Both the position numbers and the translations under genes were made by a program. From Pseudomonas sp. CROZ-RG-20F-R04-15 (GTDB lineage: Bacteria; Pseudomonadota; Gammaproteobacteria; Pseudomonadales; Pseudomonadaceae): a stretch of 64,000 bases of DNA. The notes below the pieces were generated by a model that was not told the origin of the DNA, did not search any database, and saw nothing but the letters and a program-made list of their open reading frames with translations. This document shows, piece after piece, positions 26,101 through 33,924 of this stretch; the stretch's first letter is position 1; each line of letters starts with the position of its first letter. Where the stretch lies: contig NZ_JAKNQL010000012.1 of NCBI RefSeq assembly GCF_022662375.1, positions 1 to 64,000 on the forward strand, in the 5' to 3' direction.

Positions 26101-27986
26101 CCGACGCCAGCGATCTGGACAGCGCGCAGAGGTTGTTTCCGCAGTTGGACAGGGACGATGCCTGCCACATGATCTATCACCTGCCGGGCACACTGCAGGC
26201 GGGCACAGCACAATTGCTGCACTGGGAAACGGAGATCAACCAGATGATCAGCGATTTGAGTGCCTGGTCCGAACGCGCACTGATGCGCAACCCCGCGACC
26301 GGCGAATACTGGGACGCCTCTGCGCGAGCGACAGAACAGACAAGGAAGAGACAGTTCAGCCAGCAACTGGAGATATTCTGGCGCAGCAGGAATGTCGACA
26401 AGACTGAGTTGAGGCTGAACACGTTTGATATCGACGCACCTTTTGCCGATAACCTGCCAGCGCTAACGGCCGATTTCAGTCACGTTGTGCGCGTGTCCAT
26501 CCGGGGCGGTCAGGCCTTGAATGCCCCTGACGCTTTTCTCTCGTGCTTCAGCGGCCTGCAGGCGCTGGACATGAGCAATTTCGCGCTGGGCCGCCTGCCT
26601 CGTGCACTGACACTCATGCCGACCCTCGAAACACTGACGCTGAGCAGTTGCGCGATTGTATTCGACGCGGCAGGGCAAGCCACACTGACGGCGATCAGCC
26701 AACTGAAACAGCTGGATCTTTACAACAACCCTTTGGGCACAACGCCGGACGTCAGCTCATTGCTCGCGTTGACGGAACTGGAACTCAGTCGCACCGGCAT
26801 CACCGAGGTGCCGGCCGGCGTTGGCCGGTTGCCTCAGCTGCGCGGCGCTTTCCTCAACGAAAACGCCATTGTGGAGTTGCCGCAAGACATGAGCGGGTTT
26901 GCCGCAAACGGCGTTGTCCTGAGGGCCAATCCGCTATCCACTGCCGCCAGAGAGCGGATCAAAACCTACTACCAGTCCAGCTATCAGACCCTCGGGGTTG
27001 CGCCTGACCGGGCGGACATCGACCTGACACAGGCGCTGTATCCCGACATCAGCGAAACCGATGCCGGTCATCTGATCTATGGTCTGCCGGGCACACTGGT
27101 CGAGGGGCGGGTTGAATTGCTGCGGCGCCAGAGCGATCTCACCACGCTGCTCGACACGCTCGACGTGTGGACGAAGGAGGTGCCACGTGACCCGGTGACC
27201 GGTGCGAACCTTGAAGGCGAAGCGCTACGCCAGGAACATACCCGGCGCACGGATTTCAGCAATCAACTGGAACAACGCTTGCGCCTGGCGCCGACACGCC
27301 TGGCCCCGATTGACGTCACACTGGATATAGCGTTTACCGGCGAGCTGCCGGCATTGAGCGGTCGCTTCGAACAGGTCAGCCAACTGAAATTGACCAGCAC
27401 CGCCCAGGTGCACCCACGGGTCGAGCGTCTGCTTGAGCTGTTTCCAGACCTGAGCGAACTGGACATCGGCGCCTATCAACTCAACGAAATCCCCCCGCCG
27501 GTGTTCAGCATGAACAACCTGACCAGCCTGAAATTGCGCCGTTGCCGTATCGTTCTGACGGAGCAAAGCGCGAATGCGCTGGCTGCCATGACCAACCTTC
27601 GCGTGCTGGATTTAAAGCACAACCCGCTGGGGCGTGCGCCGGATCTGCGAAACCTGCAGGCGTGTCATTCACTGCATCTTGGCGACACCGGACTGACTGA
27701 ACTGCCCACCGGCCTGTTTGATCTGCCGCAGTTGACGTACGCCGATCTTTCCGCAAATGCCATTACCGAGCTGCCCTTCCCGCTGCCCTTTTCCGCAGAG
27801 GGCAGAGCCGTCACCTATGACTTCAGTGACAATCCGTTAAGCCCGAACAGTCAGCAGAGCCTGGCCACTTACAATGAGGCCAATGAACTACGACTGCTCA
27901 AGGCGCGAGAAGCCCAGAGCGGAATCCACCAGGAACTCGACGACTTCGAGGATTCAAACTTTTCCGATGGCGAAGAACAACCCTAA
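20172..27986 (+). CDS. Giant LRR protein with DUF6543/dermonecrotic-toxin-like N-terminus
   Basis: 2604 residues, on the strand opposite all its neighbours. ATG at 20172 follows AAGGA; no signal peptide. Residues ~60-1100 resemble the DUF6543 ('dermonecrotic toxin') region that pseudomonads pair with LRRs and a NEL ubiquitin-ligase domain. A hydrophobic stretch (about 440-470, TIAQTAALVVAPFVPVLGEAMM) could insert in a membrane. Then come five LRR arrays starting near residues 1189, 1489, 1793, 2097 and 2394. Each ends in a DNPLS-type cap and, except the last, is followed by a ~130-residue helical linker (LFP-L...IY-LPGTL...W). The protein ends in an acidic tail (ELDDFEDSNFSDGEEQP). No NEL domain and no candidate catalytic CxD is visible. 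Possible secreted effector or toxin, unproven. Confidence 0.85.
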   Translation: MNLPEGQQPAAPPDTNGAQHPDDHYLPLKNAIPDWLGNASVARREALKRISPQLSAPVQSAPATQHAEMKNLNAAHMAAQSEVDKGLEDLQDASAFAEPLLQAELKQCFDLDLDVRNTFVRLYIPVTTPGFAISTGARVWSVSLLDAALHNFEEKETYAAAFETTSTYTARPSSTGQFETLPSIKAKLSIPAFAQLCRRLDIGAQYKKKLEDTLGFTDSTVKSALRKKIDASAKAAMKAALQWARMNRDISENYFRLVEAMLDGMGGLYVQGAPIRNHDMTMLGASLTGIIVFAPDLYVSRSAARVVAYVPDDPEHPFKEYASSADMVVELTRQLRSKDYQQFFSRFVNHDQRGAFFSTLNSRLTRIKWHPHEPGNALPAWREAPVERPDLQSGLEPFADDLWQHLYQTRLNKIINDAQVIAVPTASVDQKARWAFWDSVVNIISTIAQTAALVVAPFVPVLGEAMMAYMAYQFLDEAFEGIIEWAQGRKTEAFEHLMGTVESLVQLGTFAVGGAIGAAEFRKLLPKEIVAFIDRFKPVQLANEQTRYWDPNLARYQHTSLPETGSKANALGLHQYQGKQLLPLDDAHFAVNESPIPGQYRIEHPTRADAYQPVVRHNGDGAWHTEFEQPLEWDGATALQRIGPSVESFSPAERETILQVSGVNEDALRKMHADQQTLPPLLADSIQRFKIDQELQRLSDQLDSREAQEYLRADPVTQLQLLTDHGRWPRSQRLRFIDQQGELIWQSSTDETLPLTELRQEPDGDVLKTLLGALDEQQTKNLLAEPFGGPTPSVQLRSQTLRQQLAHLSRRHRSTLFESRYQALQRIDDPLAQQLAQHQPGLPASVTRELLDTATGSELHQINDGQLPARQHELMQLASQEVRVNRAYEGLQLKAINNPDSDSLAMHSLKLLPGWSGDVRIEIRDARYEGAVLDRIGRDDAPAHKVLVRQHDGRYQPYDDRGQELHSATDFYSSLLYALPDGERQSLNLQIGAADALKAAIRERTLERNELRTVLFDAPIRQSGVDTLRLAGFADERPTPARQRENPDFFEAGELSAIGIVNQDNLATMGHRIISPEERVQALYRGLSSEEARNFVATFQNDTAALNADLARRHIEYTKLSDDLRRWEIDVPANHPQNGQPLTYIERRAALQNRALFRDALLRCWRRQNRGPAGYMLQIAQPILGDLPALEADFSHVAMLSINGSVETRAVDAFMQRFPSLLYLDAQNLSLPSLPQSFAAMPQLRQLILRNCGINHSAANQAVLASLAKLSLLDLRGNALGTPPEISALPSLRYLNLSKTGIASVPANLLDHPRLISSNFDGNRITEIPDAFFDLASSLSDGYGFADNPLSAATREKVKTFYNHTGKQFGVRPETADVSRATTLFPELNTDQASEMLYRLPGSWVEGRAQLARWETELTTLQTQLGEWVTQVPALDPVFKRPLTLEEQVLQRNARDAFRQKLEQFWRSRSVTARDSELTATLEFIGDLPVLSANFDHATRLTLVGNKNITATLPFIQRFQNLTTLELHAFDLEPVALAQITMPNLSTLELNDCGVVLTPENQATLVSLNHLRTLDLSNNPLGTFPNLNLLPDLTYLDLSNCGINAVPDGTTSHLNLTTAIFSDNRITEIPDALFAYPAHRSDGFDFSDNPLSPATRNKVKSYYRHTGQDFNVRAEDADIALMRQLFPSLDEQAASDGIYDLPGTLADSRTKLVTWRTELNQLRSDLTLWAPQVPSVHPVTGQPLSAIELFDQYATRSEFGQRLERFWRHRSGDSNMRADLFESDLRFFGDFPQLTADFTHVSNLKLKGNAAIAAPDGFIRLFVNIRDLDLQAFPLGEIPQVVTQLPELAELTLRDCGVTLTPADQNILDTLSDLELLDLSDNPLTVIPDLERFPALHDILLTNTGITAVPNGVANHPKLKNALFNGNRITDLPEAFFNLDLDLADGLNLTDNPLSMATRDGIKTYYVENGRSFDVMPDASDLDSAQRLFPQLDRDDACHMIYHLPGTLQAGTAQLLHWETEINQMISDLSAWSERALMRNPATGEYWDASARATEQTRKRQFSQQLEIFWRSRNVDKTELRLNTFDIDAPFADNLPALTADFSHVVRVSIRGGQALNAPDAFLSCFSGLQALDMSNFALGRLPRALTLMPTLETLTLSSCAIVFDAAGQATLTAISQLKQLDLYNNPLGTTPDVSSLLALTELELSRTGITEVPAGVGRLPQLRGAFLNENAIVELPQDMSGFAANGVVLRANPLSTAARERIKTYYQSSYQTLGVAPDRADIDLTQALYPDISETDAGHLIYGLPGTLVEGRVELLRRQSDLTTLLDTLDVWTKEVPRDPVTGANLEGEALRQEHTRRTDFSNQLEQRLRLAPTRLAPIDVTLDIAFTGELPALSGRFEQVSQLKLTSTAQVHPRVERLLELFPDLSELDIGAYQLNEIPPPVFSMNNLTSLKLRRCRIVLTEQSANALAAMTNLRVLDLKHNPLGRAPDLRNLQACHSLHLGDTGLTELPTGLFDLPQLTYADLSANAITELPFPLPFSAEGRAVTYDFSDNPLSPNSQQSLATYNEANELRLLKAREAQSGIHQELDDFEDSNFSDGEEQP

Positions 27987-27996
27987 GCACGTGACC

Positions 27997-28020
27997 ACTG
28001 GTTAGCGTCAGCTAACCGGT
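27997..28020. terminator. Hairpin between LRR gene and argR
   Basis: ACTGGTTAGC/GCTAACCGGT, a 10-bp stem with one T-G pair and a 4-nt loop, between the two convergent stop codons. It lacks a T tract, so termination strength is uncertain. Confidence 0.5.
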
Positions 28021-28022
28021 AC

Positions 28023-29015
28023 TCAGCCGCGCTCGGGCGGCACTGACGACAATTCGAACGGACTGCTGCTGCGCCGCTGGTTGCGATCTTCCCGCGGCGT
28101 GGCACCGAAGAAGTTGCGATAGGCGCTGGAGAAATGCGGCCCCGAGGAGAAGCCACACGACAAGCCGATCTGGATGATCGACTTGCTGGTTTGCATCAAC
28201 ATCTGCCGGGCCTTGTTCAGGCGCAGTTCCAGGTAGTACTGGCTCGGCACACGGTTGAGGTATTGCTTGAAGATCCGTTCCAACTGACGACGCGACACGC
28301 AGACGTGCTGGGCGATTTCGTCAGTGGTCAGCGGCTCTTCGATGTTGGCTTCCATCAGCAACACCGCTTGGGTGAGCTTCGGATGGCTGGAGCCGAGACG
28401 GTTCTGCAACGGGATGCGTTGACGCTCGCCGCCTTCGCGGATGCGTTCGACCACCAGCTCTTCCGAAACTGCACCGGCCAGTTCCGCACCGTGATCGCGA
28501 GCCAGTACCGCCAGCAACAGATCAAGAACGGACATGCCGCCACACGCGGTCAAGCGATCGCGATCCCAATCGAACAGATGACTGGTGGCGATGACTTTCG
28601 GGAAGCGTTCAGCGAAATCGTCCTGCCAGCGCCAGTGCACCGCCGCGCGATAACCGTCGAGCAAACCGAGTTGCGCCAACGGATAAACACCTGCGGACAA
28701 ACCGCCGATGACCGTACCGGCACGCACCAGTTGCTTGAGCCCGCTGCTGAGGGCCGGGGCCAACGTGGTCGGCGGCTCGTCAGCGAGCAGGAACAGTTTC
28801 TGGAAGTTTTCGAGCTTGCCGGTCCAGGCCTCACCGGGCAATTGCCAGGCGCCTTCGGCCCCGGTTCCTGTAACGGCTTCGGCCTGCAGGAACGACAATT
28901 CGTAAACCACGTCCGGGTGCACACGCTGAGCAACACGCAAGGCTTCCTCCGCCAGCGCCAGCGTCAACGCTTTAGTGCTGGGCCAAATCAGGAAACCAAT
29001 TCGATGGGCAGTCAT
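28023..29015 (-). CDS. argR: Arginine-responsive regulator ArgR (AraC/XylS family)
   Basis: The pseudomonad ArgR is an AraC-type protein, unrelated to enteric ArgR. It activates aot and aru and represses arginine biosynthesis. 330 residues: an N-terminal DJ-1/PfpI-like ligand domain (about 1-195; FLLADEPPTT, GGLSAGVYPLAQLGLLDG, TACGGMSVLDLLLA) and two C-terminal helix-turn-helix motifs (DEIAQHVCVSRRQLERIFKQ; IIQIGLSCGFSSGPHFSSAYR). The ATG at 29015 (MTAHRIGFLIW) matches the family start. A REP pair separates it from aotP. In PAO1 it is followed closely by aruC; here the giant LRR gene intervenes. Confidence 0.93.
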   Translation of the reverse strand: MTAHRIGFLIWPSTKALTLALAEEALRVAQRVHPDVVYELSFLQAEAVTGTGAEGAWQLPGEAWTGKLENFQKLFLLADEPPTTLAPALSSGLKQLVRAGTVIGGLSAGVYPLAQLGLLDGYRAAVHWRWQDDFAERFPKVIATSHLFDWDRDRLTACGGMSVLDLLLAVLARDHGAELAGAVSEELVVERIREGGERQRIPLQNRLGSSHPKLTQAVLLMEANIEEPLTTDEIAQHVCVSRRQLERIFKQYLNRVPSQYYLELRLNKARQMLMQTSKSIIQIGLSCGFSSGPHFSSAYRNFFGATPREDRNQRRSSSPFELSSVPPERG

Positions 29016-29108
29016 GGGCGGGCAATCCGAAACGAAGAACAGTGATGAAGGCAAGGGCCAATGCTAGCCCGAAAATGAACACAAATCTTGAAACTGCAAG
29101 AGATCCAT

Positions 29109-29198
29109 TGTGGGAGCGAGCCTGCTCGCGAAAGCGGTGTATCAGTCAACATCGTTGCTATCTGAACAACCGCTTTCGCGAGCAGGCTCGCTCCCACA
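29109..29198. repeat. REP pair (REPIN) between aotP and argR
   Basis: Inverted GTGGGAGCGAGCCTGCTCGCGAA elements 40-45 bp apart, in the 244-bp gap between aotP and argR. Confidence 0.92.
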
Positions 29199-29259
29199 GG
29201 GATTTCGGTCAGTCTCTAGGTCGCGAAGCATGACCTAATCTGGTGCATAACGGCAGCGA

Positions 29260-30024
29260 TTACTTGAGGCTGCCCGAGAGGAATTGTTGCAAACGTTCAG
29301 ATTGCGGATTAACCAGCACTTCACGCGGGTTGCCGCTTTCTTCAACAACGCCTTTGTGCAGGAACACCAACTGGTTCGACACTTCACGGGCGAAACCCAT
29401 TTCGTGTGTCACCACAACCATGGTGCGACCTTCCTGAGCCAGCGCTTGCATCACCTTCAGCACGTCGCCCACCAGTTCCGGGTCGAGCGCCGACGTCGGT
29501 TCGTCGAACAGCATCACTTCAGGCTCCATCGCCAGCGCACGGGCGATCGCCACACGCTGCTGCTCGCCACCGGACATGTGCCCCGGGAACGCATCTTTAC
29601 GATGGGCCACGCCGACCTTGTTCAGGTAGTGCTCGGCTTTCTCGCGGGCTTCAGCCTTGGACACGCCGAGTACATGCACCGGCGCTTCCATGATGTTTTC
29701 CAGCGCAGTCATGTGCGACCACAGGTTGAAATGCTGGAACACCATCGACAGGCGCGAACGCATGCGTTGCAGCTGTTTCGGATCAGCGGCTTTCAGCGCG
29801 CCGTCCTTGTTCGCCACCAGTTTCAGCTCTTCGTTGTTGAGCAGAATCTTGCCCGCGTGCGGCTGCTCGAGCAGGTTGATGCAGCGCAGGAAAGTACTTT
29901 TGCCGGAGCCACTGGAGCCGATGATGCTGATCACATCGCCGGCTGCCGCTTTCAGGGACACGCCCTTGAGCACTTCGTGACTGCCATAGCGTTTATGCAG
30001 GTCTTGGACTTCAAGTTTGTACAT
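29260..30024 (-). CDS. aotP: Arginine/ornithine ABC transporter ATP-binding protein AotP
   Basis: Energises the Aot importer. 254 residues from MYKLEVQDLHKRYGSHEVLKG: Walker A GSSGSGKST (about 36-44), signature MSGGEQQRVAIA, Walker B VMLFDEPTSALDPE, and a switch histidine (VVVTHEMGF). The ATG at 30024 was chosen over one five codons upstream because homology starts there. Fifth gene of aotJQMOP, 27 bp after aotO. Confidence 0.95.
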   Translation of the reverse strand: MYKLEVQDLHKRYGSHEVLKGVSLKAAAGDVISIIGSSGSGKSTFLRCINLLEQPHAGKILLNNEELKLVANKDGALKAADPKQLQRMRSRLSMVFQHFNLWSHMTALENIMEAPVHVLGVSKAEAREKAEHYLNKVGVAHRKDAFPGHMSGGEQQRVAIARALAMEPEVMLFDEPTSALDPELVGDVLKVMQALAQEGRTMVVVTHEMGFAREVSNQLVFLHKGVVEESGNPREVLVNPQSERLQQFLSGSLK

Positions 30025-30051
30025 GCGGTCGGTTCTCACAAAAACAGTCAG

Positions 30052-31164
30052 TCAGTCGTTGAGCAAGCGCCCGTGACGCAGCGCTTCGCGCCCCGCCACC
30101 TTGGCCAGCCAGAAACCGGGTTGGGCATAACGCAGCCGTTCAATGGCAAACAGCACCCCGGAGGTACCAGCACACACCGTGCTGACCCGATCGGACAGAG
30201 GATCAATCACTTCAAAAATCTCGTCGCCCGCCTCGACCCATTCGCCGGGTTTGCGCAGAAAACTCACCACGCCCGGATGCGGCGCGAACAGCAACTCGGT
30301 GCCTTCGAACGGCATGCCTTCGCACGCGTCATGCGCCGGGTTCGGCCACTCGCCGGTGAGCAAACCTTGCTCGGCGAGGAACGCGAGAATGCCTTCAGCA
30401 TACGCTTCAGCTTCAGCGCGACCGGTGTCGGCCTGACCGCCCAATTCGATTGTCGTCGCCAGACACGCCAGCGGAATCTGCGCATCGGGGAACTGCCGCG
30501 ACAGACGCAACCACGGCAGCGAACAGGCTTCATCAAACGAGCTGCCACCGGAATCTTCCGCCAGCAATCCGACCTTCACATTCAGGTGCGCTGCCAGCGA
30601 ACGCCACTGCGGCCAGTGCTGCGGCAACGCATACATGTGCAGCGCAGCTTCGGCATCGCAGTGCAGATCGAGCACCACATCAGCGGTGCAGGCGTGGCCG
30701 AGCAACACACGCTGCATGCCTTGCAACTGGCTGCTCGCCTCCGGCAATGCCGCCAGGTGATCGGCCATGGCCTGACGGATCAGGCGCACATTGGCGTGCG
30801 GATCATCACCGAGACTGTCAGCCAAAGCGGCCGCAACCGGCGCGCTCAGCTCAACGAAATCACGGTTGAAATTCTTGCCGCTGCCCGCCTCGAAACGGCC
30901 CTGGTGATTGCCTTGCAGCAATTGCCCGAGGCCCAACGGGTTAGCGACCGGTACCAGCTCGATGACACCGTTGAGCAAACCTTTGGCTTCGAGTTCGCCG
31001 AGGCGCTTTTTCAGCTCCCAAGCGGTGCGCATGCCCGGCAATTCATCAGCGTGCAGGCTGGCCTGAATGTAGGCCTTGCGCTCGCCGTGGCCGAAGCGGA
31101 ACACGGCAATCTTGCGCTCGCTGCCCAGGTGGCTCCACGGCAATACGTGGTCGATGCGTTCCAT
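30052..31164 (-). CDS. aotO: Succinylglutamate desuccinylase/aspartoacylase family protein AotO
   Basis: 370 residues, M14-type zinc hydrolase of the AstE/AspA family. Zinc ligands: QASLHADELPGMRTAW (His and Glu) and VLDLHCDAEAALHMYAL (His). The C-terminal ~90 residues (HPGVVSFLRKPGEWVEAGDEIFEVIDPL) form a lipoyl-like beta barrel typical of the subfamily. It is embedded in the transporter operon between aotM and aotP in pseudomonads but is not needed for transport in P. aeruginosa, from memory. It presumably deacylates an arginine-derived N-acyl compound; the substrate is unknown. Confidence 0.88.
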   Translation of the reverse strand: MERIDHVLPWSHLGSERKIAVFRFGHGERKAYIQASLHADELPGMRTAWELKKRLGELEAKGLLNGVIELVPVANPLGLGQLLQGNHQGRFEAGSGKNFNRDFVELSAPVAAALADSLGDDPHANVRLIRQAMADHLAALPEASSQLQGMQRVLLGHACTADVVLDLHCDAEAALHMYALPQHWPQWRSLAAHLNVKVGLLAEDSGGSSFDEACSLPWLRLSRQFPDAQIPLACLATTIELGGQADTGRAEAEAYAEGILAFLAEQGLLTGEWPNPAHDACEGMPFEGTELLFAPHPGVVSFLRKPGEWVEAGDEIFEVIDPLSDRVSTVCAGTSGVLFAIERLRYAQPGFWLAKVAGREALRHGRLLND

Positions 31165-31165
31165 A

Positions 31166-31864
31166 TCAGTGCTTCCGCGGGGCCAGGTAGCTCAACCAGC
31201 GACGCTCGGCCAGTTTGAACAGTTTGACCAGAATGAACGTCAGGCACAGGTAGAACACGCCAGCGGTGATGTACGCCTCGAACGGCAGATAGAACTGCGC
31301 GTTGACCGTACGCGCCGCGCCAGTGATATCGATCAAAGTCACGATGGAGGCCAGACTGGTGGTCTGTAGCATCATGATCACTTCGTTGCTGTACTGCGGC
31401 AGTGCCCGGCGCAGGGCCGATGGCAGCAGAATGCGTTTGTACAGTTTGAAGCGCGACATGCCCATGGCCTTGGCCGCTTCGATCTCACCGTTCGGCGTGG
31501 CCTTGAGGCTGCCGGCGATGATTTCAGCGGTATAGGCGCTGGTGTTGACCGCAAAGGCCAGGCACGCACAGAACGTTGCACTGGACAGCCACGGCCACAA
31601 GAAGCTTTCGCGAACCGCTTCGAACTGCGCCAGACCGTAGTAGATCAGGAACAGCTGAACCAGCATCGGCGTGCCACGGATCACGTAGGTGTAAAGCCAC
31701 GCGGCGCCGTTGACGACCGGGTTCTTCGAAACGCGCATCAGCCCCAGCGGCAGGGCCGCGAGCAGACCGAAAAACAGCGACAGCGCGAGCAGTTTGAGGG
31801 TGGTCAGCAGGCCGCCGAGGTACAGCGGCATGGCCTCCCAAATGACGTTGTAGTCGAAGATCAT
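31166..31864 (-). CDS. aotM: Arginine/ornithine ABC transporter permease AotM
   Basis: 232 residues, HisM/GlnP-type permease with about five membrane helices and the EAA loop (GEIEAAKAMGMSRFKLYKRILLPSALRRALP) that contacts the ATPase. Its start overlaps the stop of aotQ by 4 bp, so the two permeases are translationally coupled. Confidence 0.93.
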   Translation of the reverse strand: MIFDYNVIWEAMPLYLGGLLTTLKLLALSLFFGLLAALPLGLMRVSKNPVVNGAAWLYTYVIRGTPMLVQLFLIYYGLAQFEAVRESFLWPWLSSATFCACLAFAVNTSAYTAEIIAGSLKATPNGEIEAAKAMGMSRFKLYKRILLPSALRRALPQYSNEVIMMLQTTSLASIVTLIDITGAARTVNAQFYLPFEAYITAGVFYLCLTFILVKLFKLAERRWLSYLAPRKH

Positions 31865-32550
31865 AGATCAGCCGCCCTTACGCCTACCGAGTAGCGCTTC
31901 TCAAGTTGACGCAGGATCAGCAACGAAACACTGGTGATGACCAGGTACATCGCCGCCACTGCGAGGAAGAAGGTGAAAGGCTCGCGAGTGGCATCTGCCG
32001 CCTGCTTGGCCTTGAACATCATGTCTTGCAGACCGACCACGGAAATCAGTGCGGTCGCCTTGGTGAGTACCAGCCAGTTGTTGGTGAAGCCCGGAATCGC
32101 CAGACGAATCATCTGCGGCACCATCACCCGGAAGAACACCTGAAAACTGCTCATGCCGTACGCCATGCCGGCTTCGGCCTGACCTTTTGGGATCGCCATG
32201 AACGCGCCACGGAAGGTTTCCGACAGGTACGCACCGAAGATGAAACCGAGGGTGCCGATACCGGCGGCCAATGGATTCAGATCGATGTAGTCGTCATAGC
32301 CGAGCATCGGTGCGACGCGGTTGAGCAAGTCCTGACCGCCGTAAAAGATCAGCAGGATCAGCACCAGATCGGGAATCCCGCGGATCACCGTGGAATACAG
32401 ATCGCCCAGCCAGGCCAGCCAGCGCACCGGCGACAGGCGCAACGCGACACCGATCAGCCCGAGAACGATGGCCAGAGCCATGGACGACAAGGCGAGCTGA
32501 AGCGTCAGCCATGCGCCATCGAGGATGACAGCCCCGTAGCCTTTCAACAT
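31861..32550 (-). CDS. aotQ: Arginine/ornithine ABC transporter permease AotQ
   Basis: 229 residues, the other permease half. N-terminal helix MLKGYGAVILDGAWLTLQLAL, EAA loop KGQAEAGMAYGMSSFQVFFRVMVPQMIRLAIP. It lies 91 bp downstream of aotJ; the gap allows for higher expression of the binding protein. Confidence 0.93.
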   Translation of the reverse strand: MLKGYGAVILDGAWLTLQLALSSMALAIVLGLIGVALRLSPVRWLAWLGDLYSTVIRGIPDLVLILLIFYGGQDLLNRVAPMLGYDDYIDLNPLAAGIGTLGFIFGAYLSETFRGAFMAIPKGQAEAGMAYGMSSFQVFFRVMVPQMIRLAIPGFTNNWLVLTKATALISVVGLQDMMFKAKQAADATREPFTFFLAVAAMYLVITSVSLLILRQLEKRYSVGVRAADL

Positions 32551-32641
32551 GATTCAGGTCCTCGAAAGTTGGGATGAAAAAATGGCGCAAACCGCAGAGA
32601 TCCTGTTGCTTGCGCCATTTCGGACTTGTCGCAGAGACGTG

Positions 32642-33415
32642 TTACTTGCCGTAGATATCGAAGGCGAAGTACTTGTCCTGGATTGCCTTGTATTTGCCAT
32701 TTTCGCGGATGGCCGCGATGGCTGCGTTGATCTTGTCTTTCAGGGCATCGCCCTTACGGACTGCGATACCTACGCCGTCGCCGAAGTATTTGACGTCGGT
32801 GAACGCCGGGCCTGCGAAGGCGAAGCCCTTGCCTGCGTCGGTGTTGAGGAAGCCATCTTGCAGCAGGGTGGCGTCAGCCACGGTACCGTCGAGACGACCA
32901 GCGGCCACGTCGAGGTAGATTTCGTTCTGCGAGCCGTACGGCTTGATCTCGGCACCCAGTGGCGCGAGAACTTCGCGGGCGAAACGCTCGTGGATCGAAC
33001 CACGTTGTACGCCGATGTTTTTGCCCTTCAGCTCAGCCAGGTTTTCGCTGACCTGAGTGCCGGCCTTCATCACCAGACGGGCCGGGGTGTTGTAGTACTT
33101 GTTGGTGAAGTCGACCGACTTCTTGCGATCTTCAGTGATCGACATCGACGACAGGATCGCGTCGATCTTGCGCACTTTCAGTGCCGGGATCAGACCGTCG
33201 AACTCTTGCTCGACCCACACGCACTTGACCTGCATCTGCTCGCACAGAGCGTTGCCGATGTCGTAGTCGAAACCAACGATGCTGCCATCCGGCGCTTTCG
33301 AAGCGAACGGAGGGTAAGCCGCTTCGATACCGATCTTCAGAGGTTTTTCGTCAGCGAAGGCATTCAGCGACAGCACGGACAGTGCCAGGGCGCCAAGCAG
33401 CACAAGTTTCTTCAT
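32642..33415 (-). CDS. aotJ: Arginine/ornithine periplasmic binding protein AotJ
   Basis: 257 residues. Signal peptide MKKLVLLGALALSVLSLNAFA, cleaved before DEKPLKIG. SBP-3 family with the signature GFDYDIGNALCEQMQVKCVW. Captures arginine and ornithine for AotQMP. The ATG at 33415 is preceded by GGAG; the open frame continues 46 codons upstream but carries no signal peptide there. First gene of the operon, with an ArgR half-site about 185 bp upstream. Confidence 0.95.
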   Translation of the reverse strand: MKKLVLLGALALSVLSLNAFADEKPLKIGIEAAYPPFASKAPDGSIVGFDYDIGNALCEQMQVKCVWVEQEFDGLIPALKVRKIDAILSSMSITEDRKKSVDFTNKYYNTPARLVMKAGTQVSENLAELKGKNIGVQRGSIHERFAREVLAPLGAEIKPYGSQNEIYLDVAAGRLDGTVADATLLQDGFLNTDAGKGFAFAGPAFTDVKYFGDGVGIAVRKGDALKDKINAAIAAIRENGKYKAIQDKYFAFDIYGK

Positions 33416-33598
33416 CTCGGGACTCCATCGGTAAAGGGCAAAAACGGCAGAGTGAGCGACAGCCCAATATGCGAATGGGTGAATCGGGAAATCGGTTGCT
33501 ACATCGGTAGGAAATTTCCCATTGAAACCGTCAGAGATTTCAACGTCAGCCACGATGAGCGAGTGATCGGCATTCTAACGACAGGCCGGAAGCCGATA

Positions 33599-33614
33599 TT
33601 TCCTCAATGCGACA
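33599..33614 (-). promoter_or_regulatory. ArgR half-site upstream of aotJ
   Basis: The minus strand reads TGTCGCATTGAGGAAA, an exact TGTCGC-N8-AA. A weaker AGTCGC-type site lies 30 bp further upstream. ArgR activates aotJ in P. aeruginosa, so this is a likely operator. Confidence 0.55.
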
Positions 33615-33924
33615 ACTAATTACAGATGCACAGAGAAAGCGACTTTGGCACATTGACAGCCCTGCAATTTCATGCAGGAGCGAAAGACAGTGAACCGATC
33701 CATGTTGCAAATTGCGGGCCTATTATTCGCAAACCCTTCTAATCCGGCAAGCGCAGCGTTGTGTCTTATTTTTCACCGGGGGTTTCGAGGCTCTAAAACG
33801 GGGAGATGCGTTTCTCTTTGCCCCGTCGCGGGGCGGACGGTTACACATTCGGTTACGTGGAAGACGTGAGGTAACAGCGGGAAATGTCTTACGGGGGAGA
33901 TCGATAATTATTGGTTGAGAGGCT

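Noticed and set aside
23415..27860. DNA repeats in the giant gene as a CRISPR or mobile repeat
   Set aside because: The period of ~900 bp is in frame and reflects diverged protein modules.
29284..31218. 644-residue open frame on the plus strand
   Set aside because: Spans aotP and aotO in antisense; both minus-strand products are clear families.
33672..33918. Short open frames in the aotJ-acsA gap
   Set aside because: Two overlapping frames of 65 and 68 codons with no ribosome site and no recognisable product.
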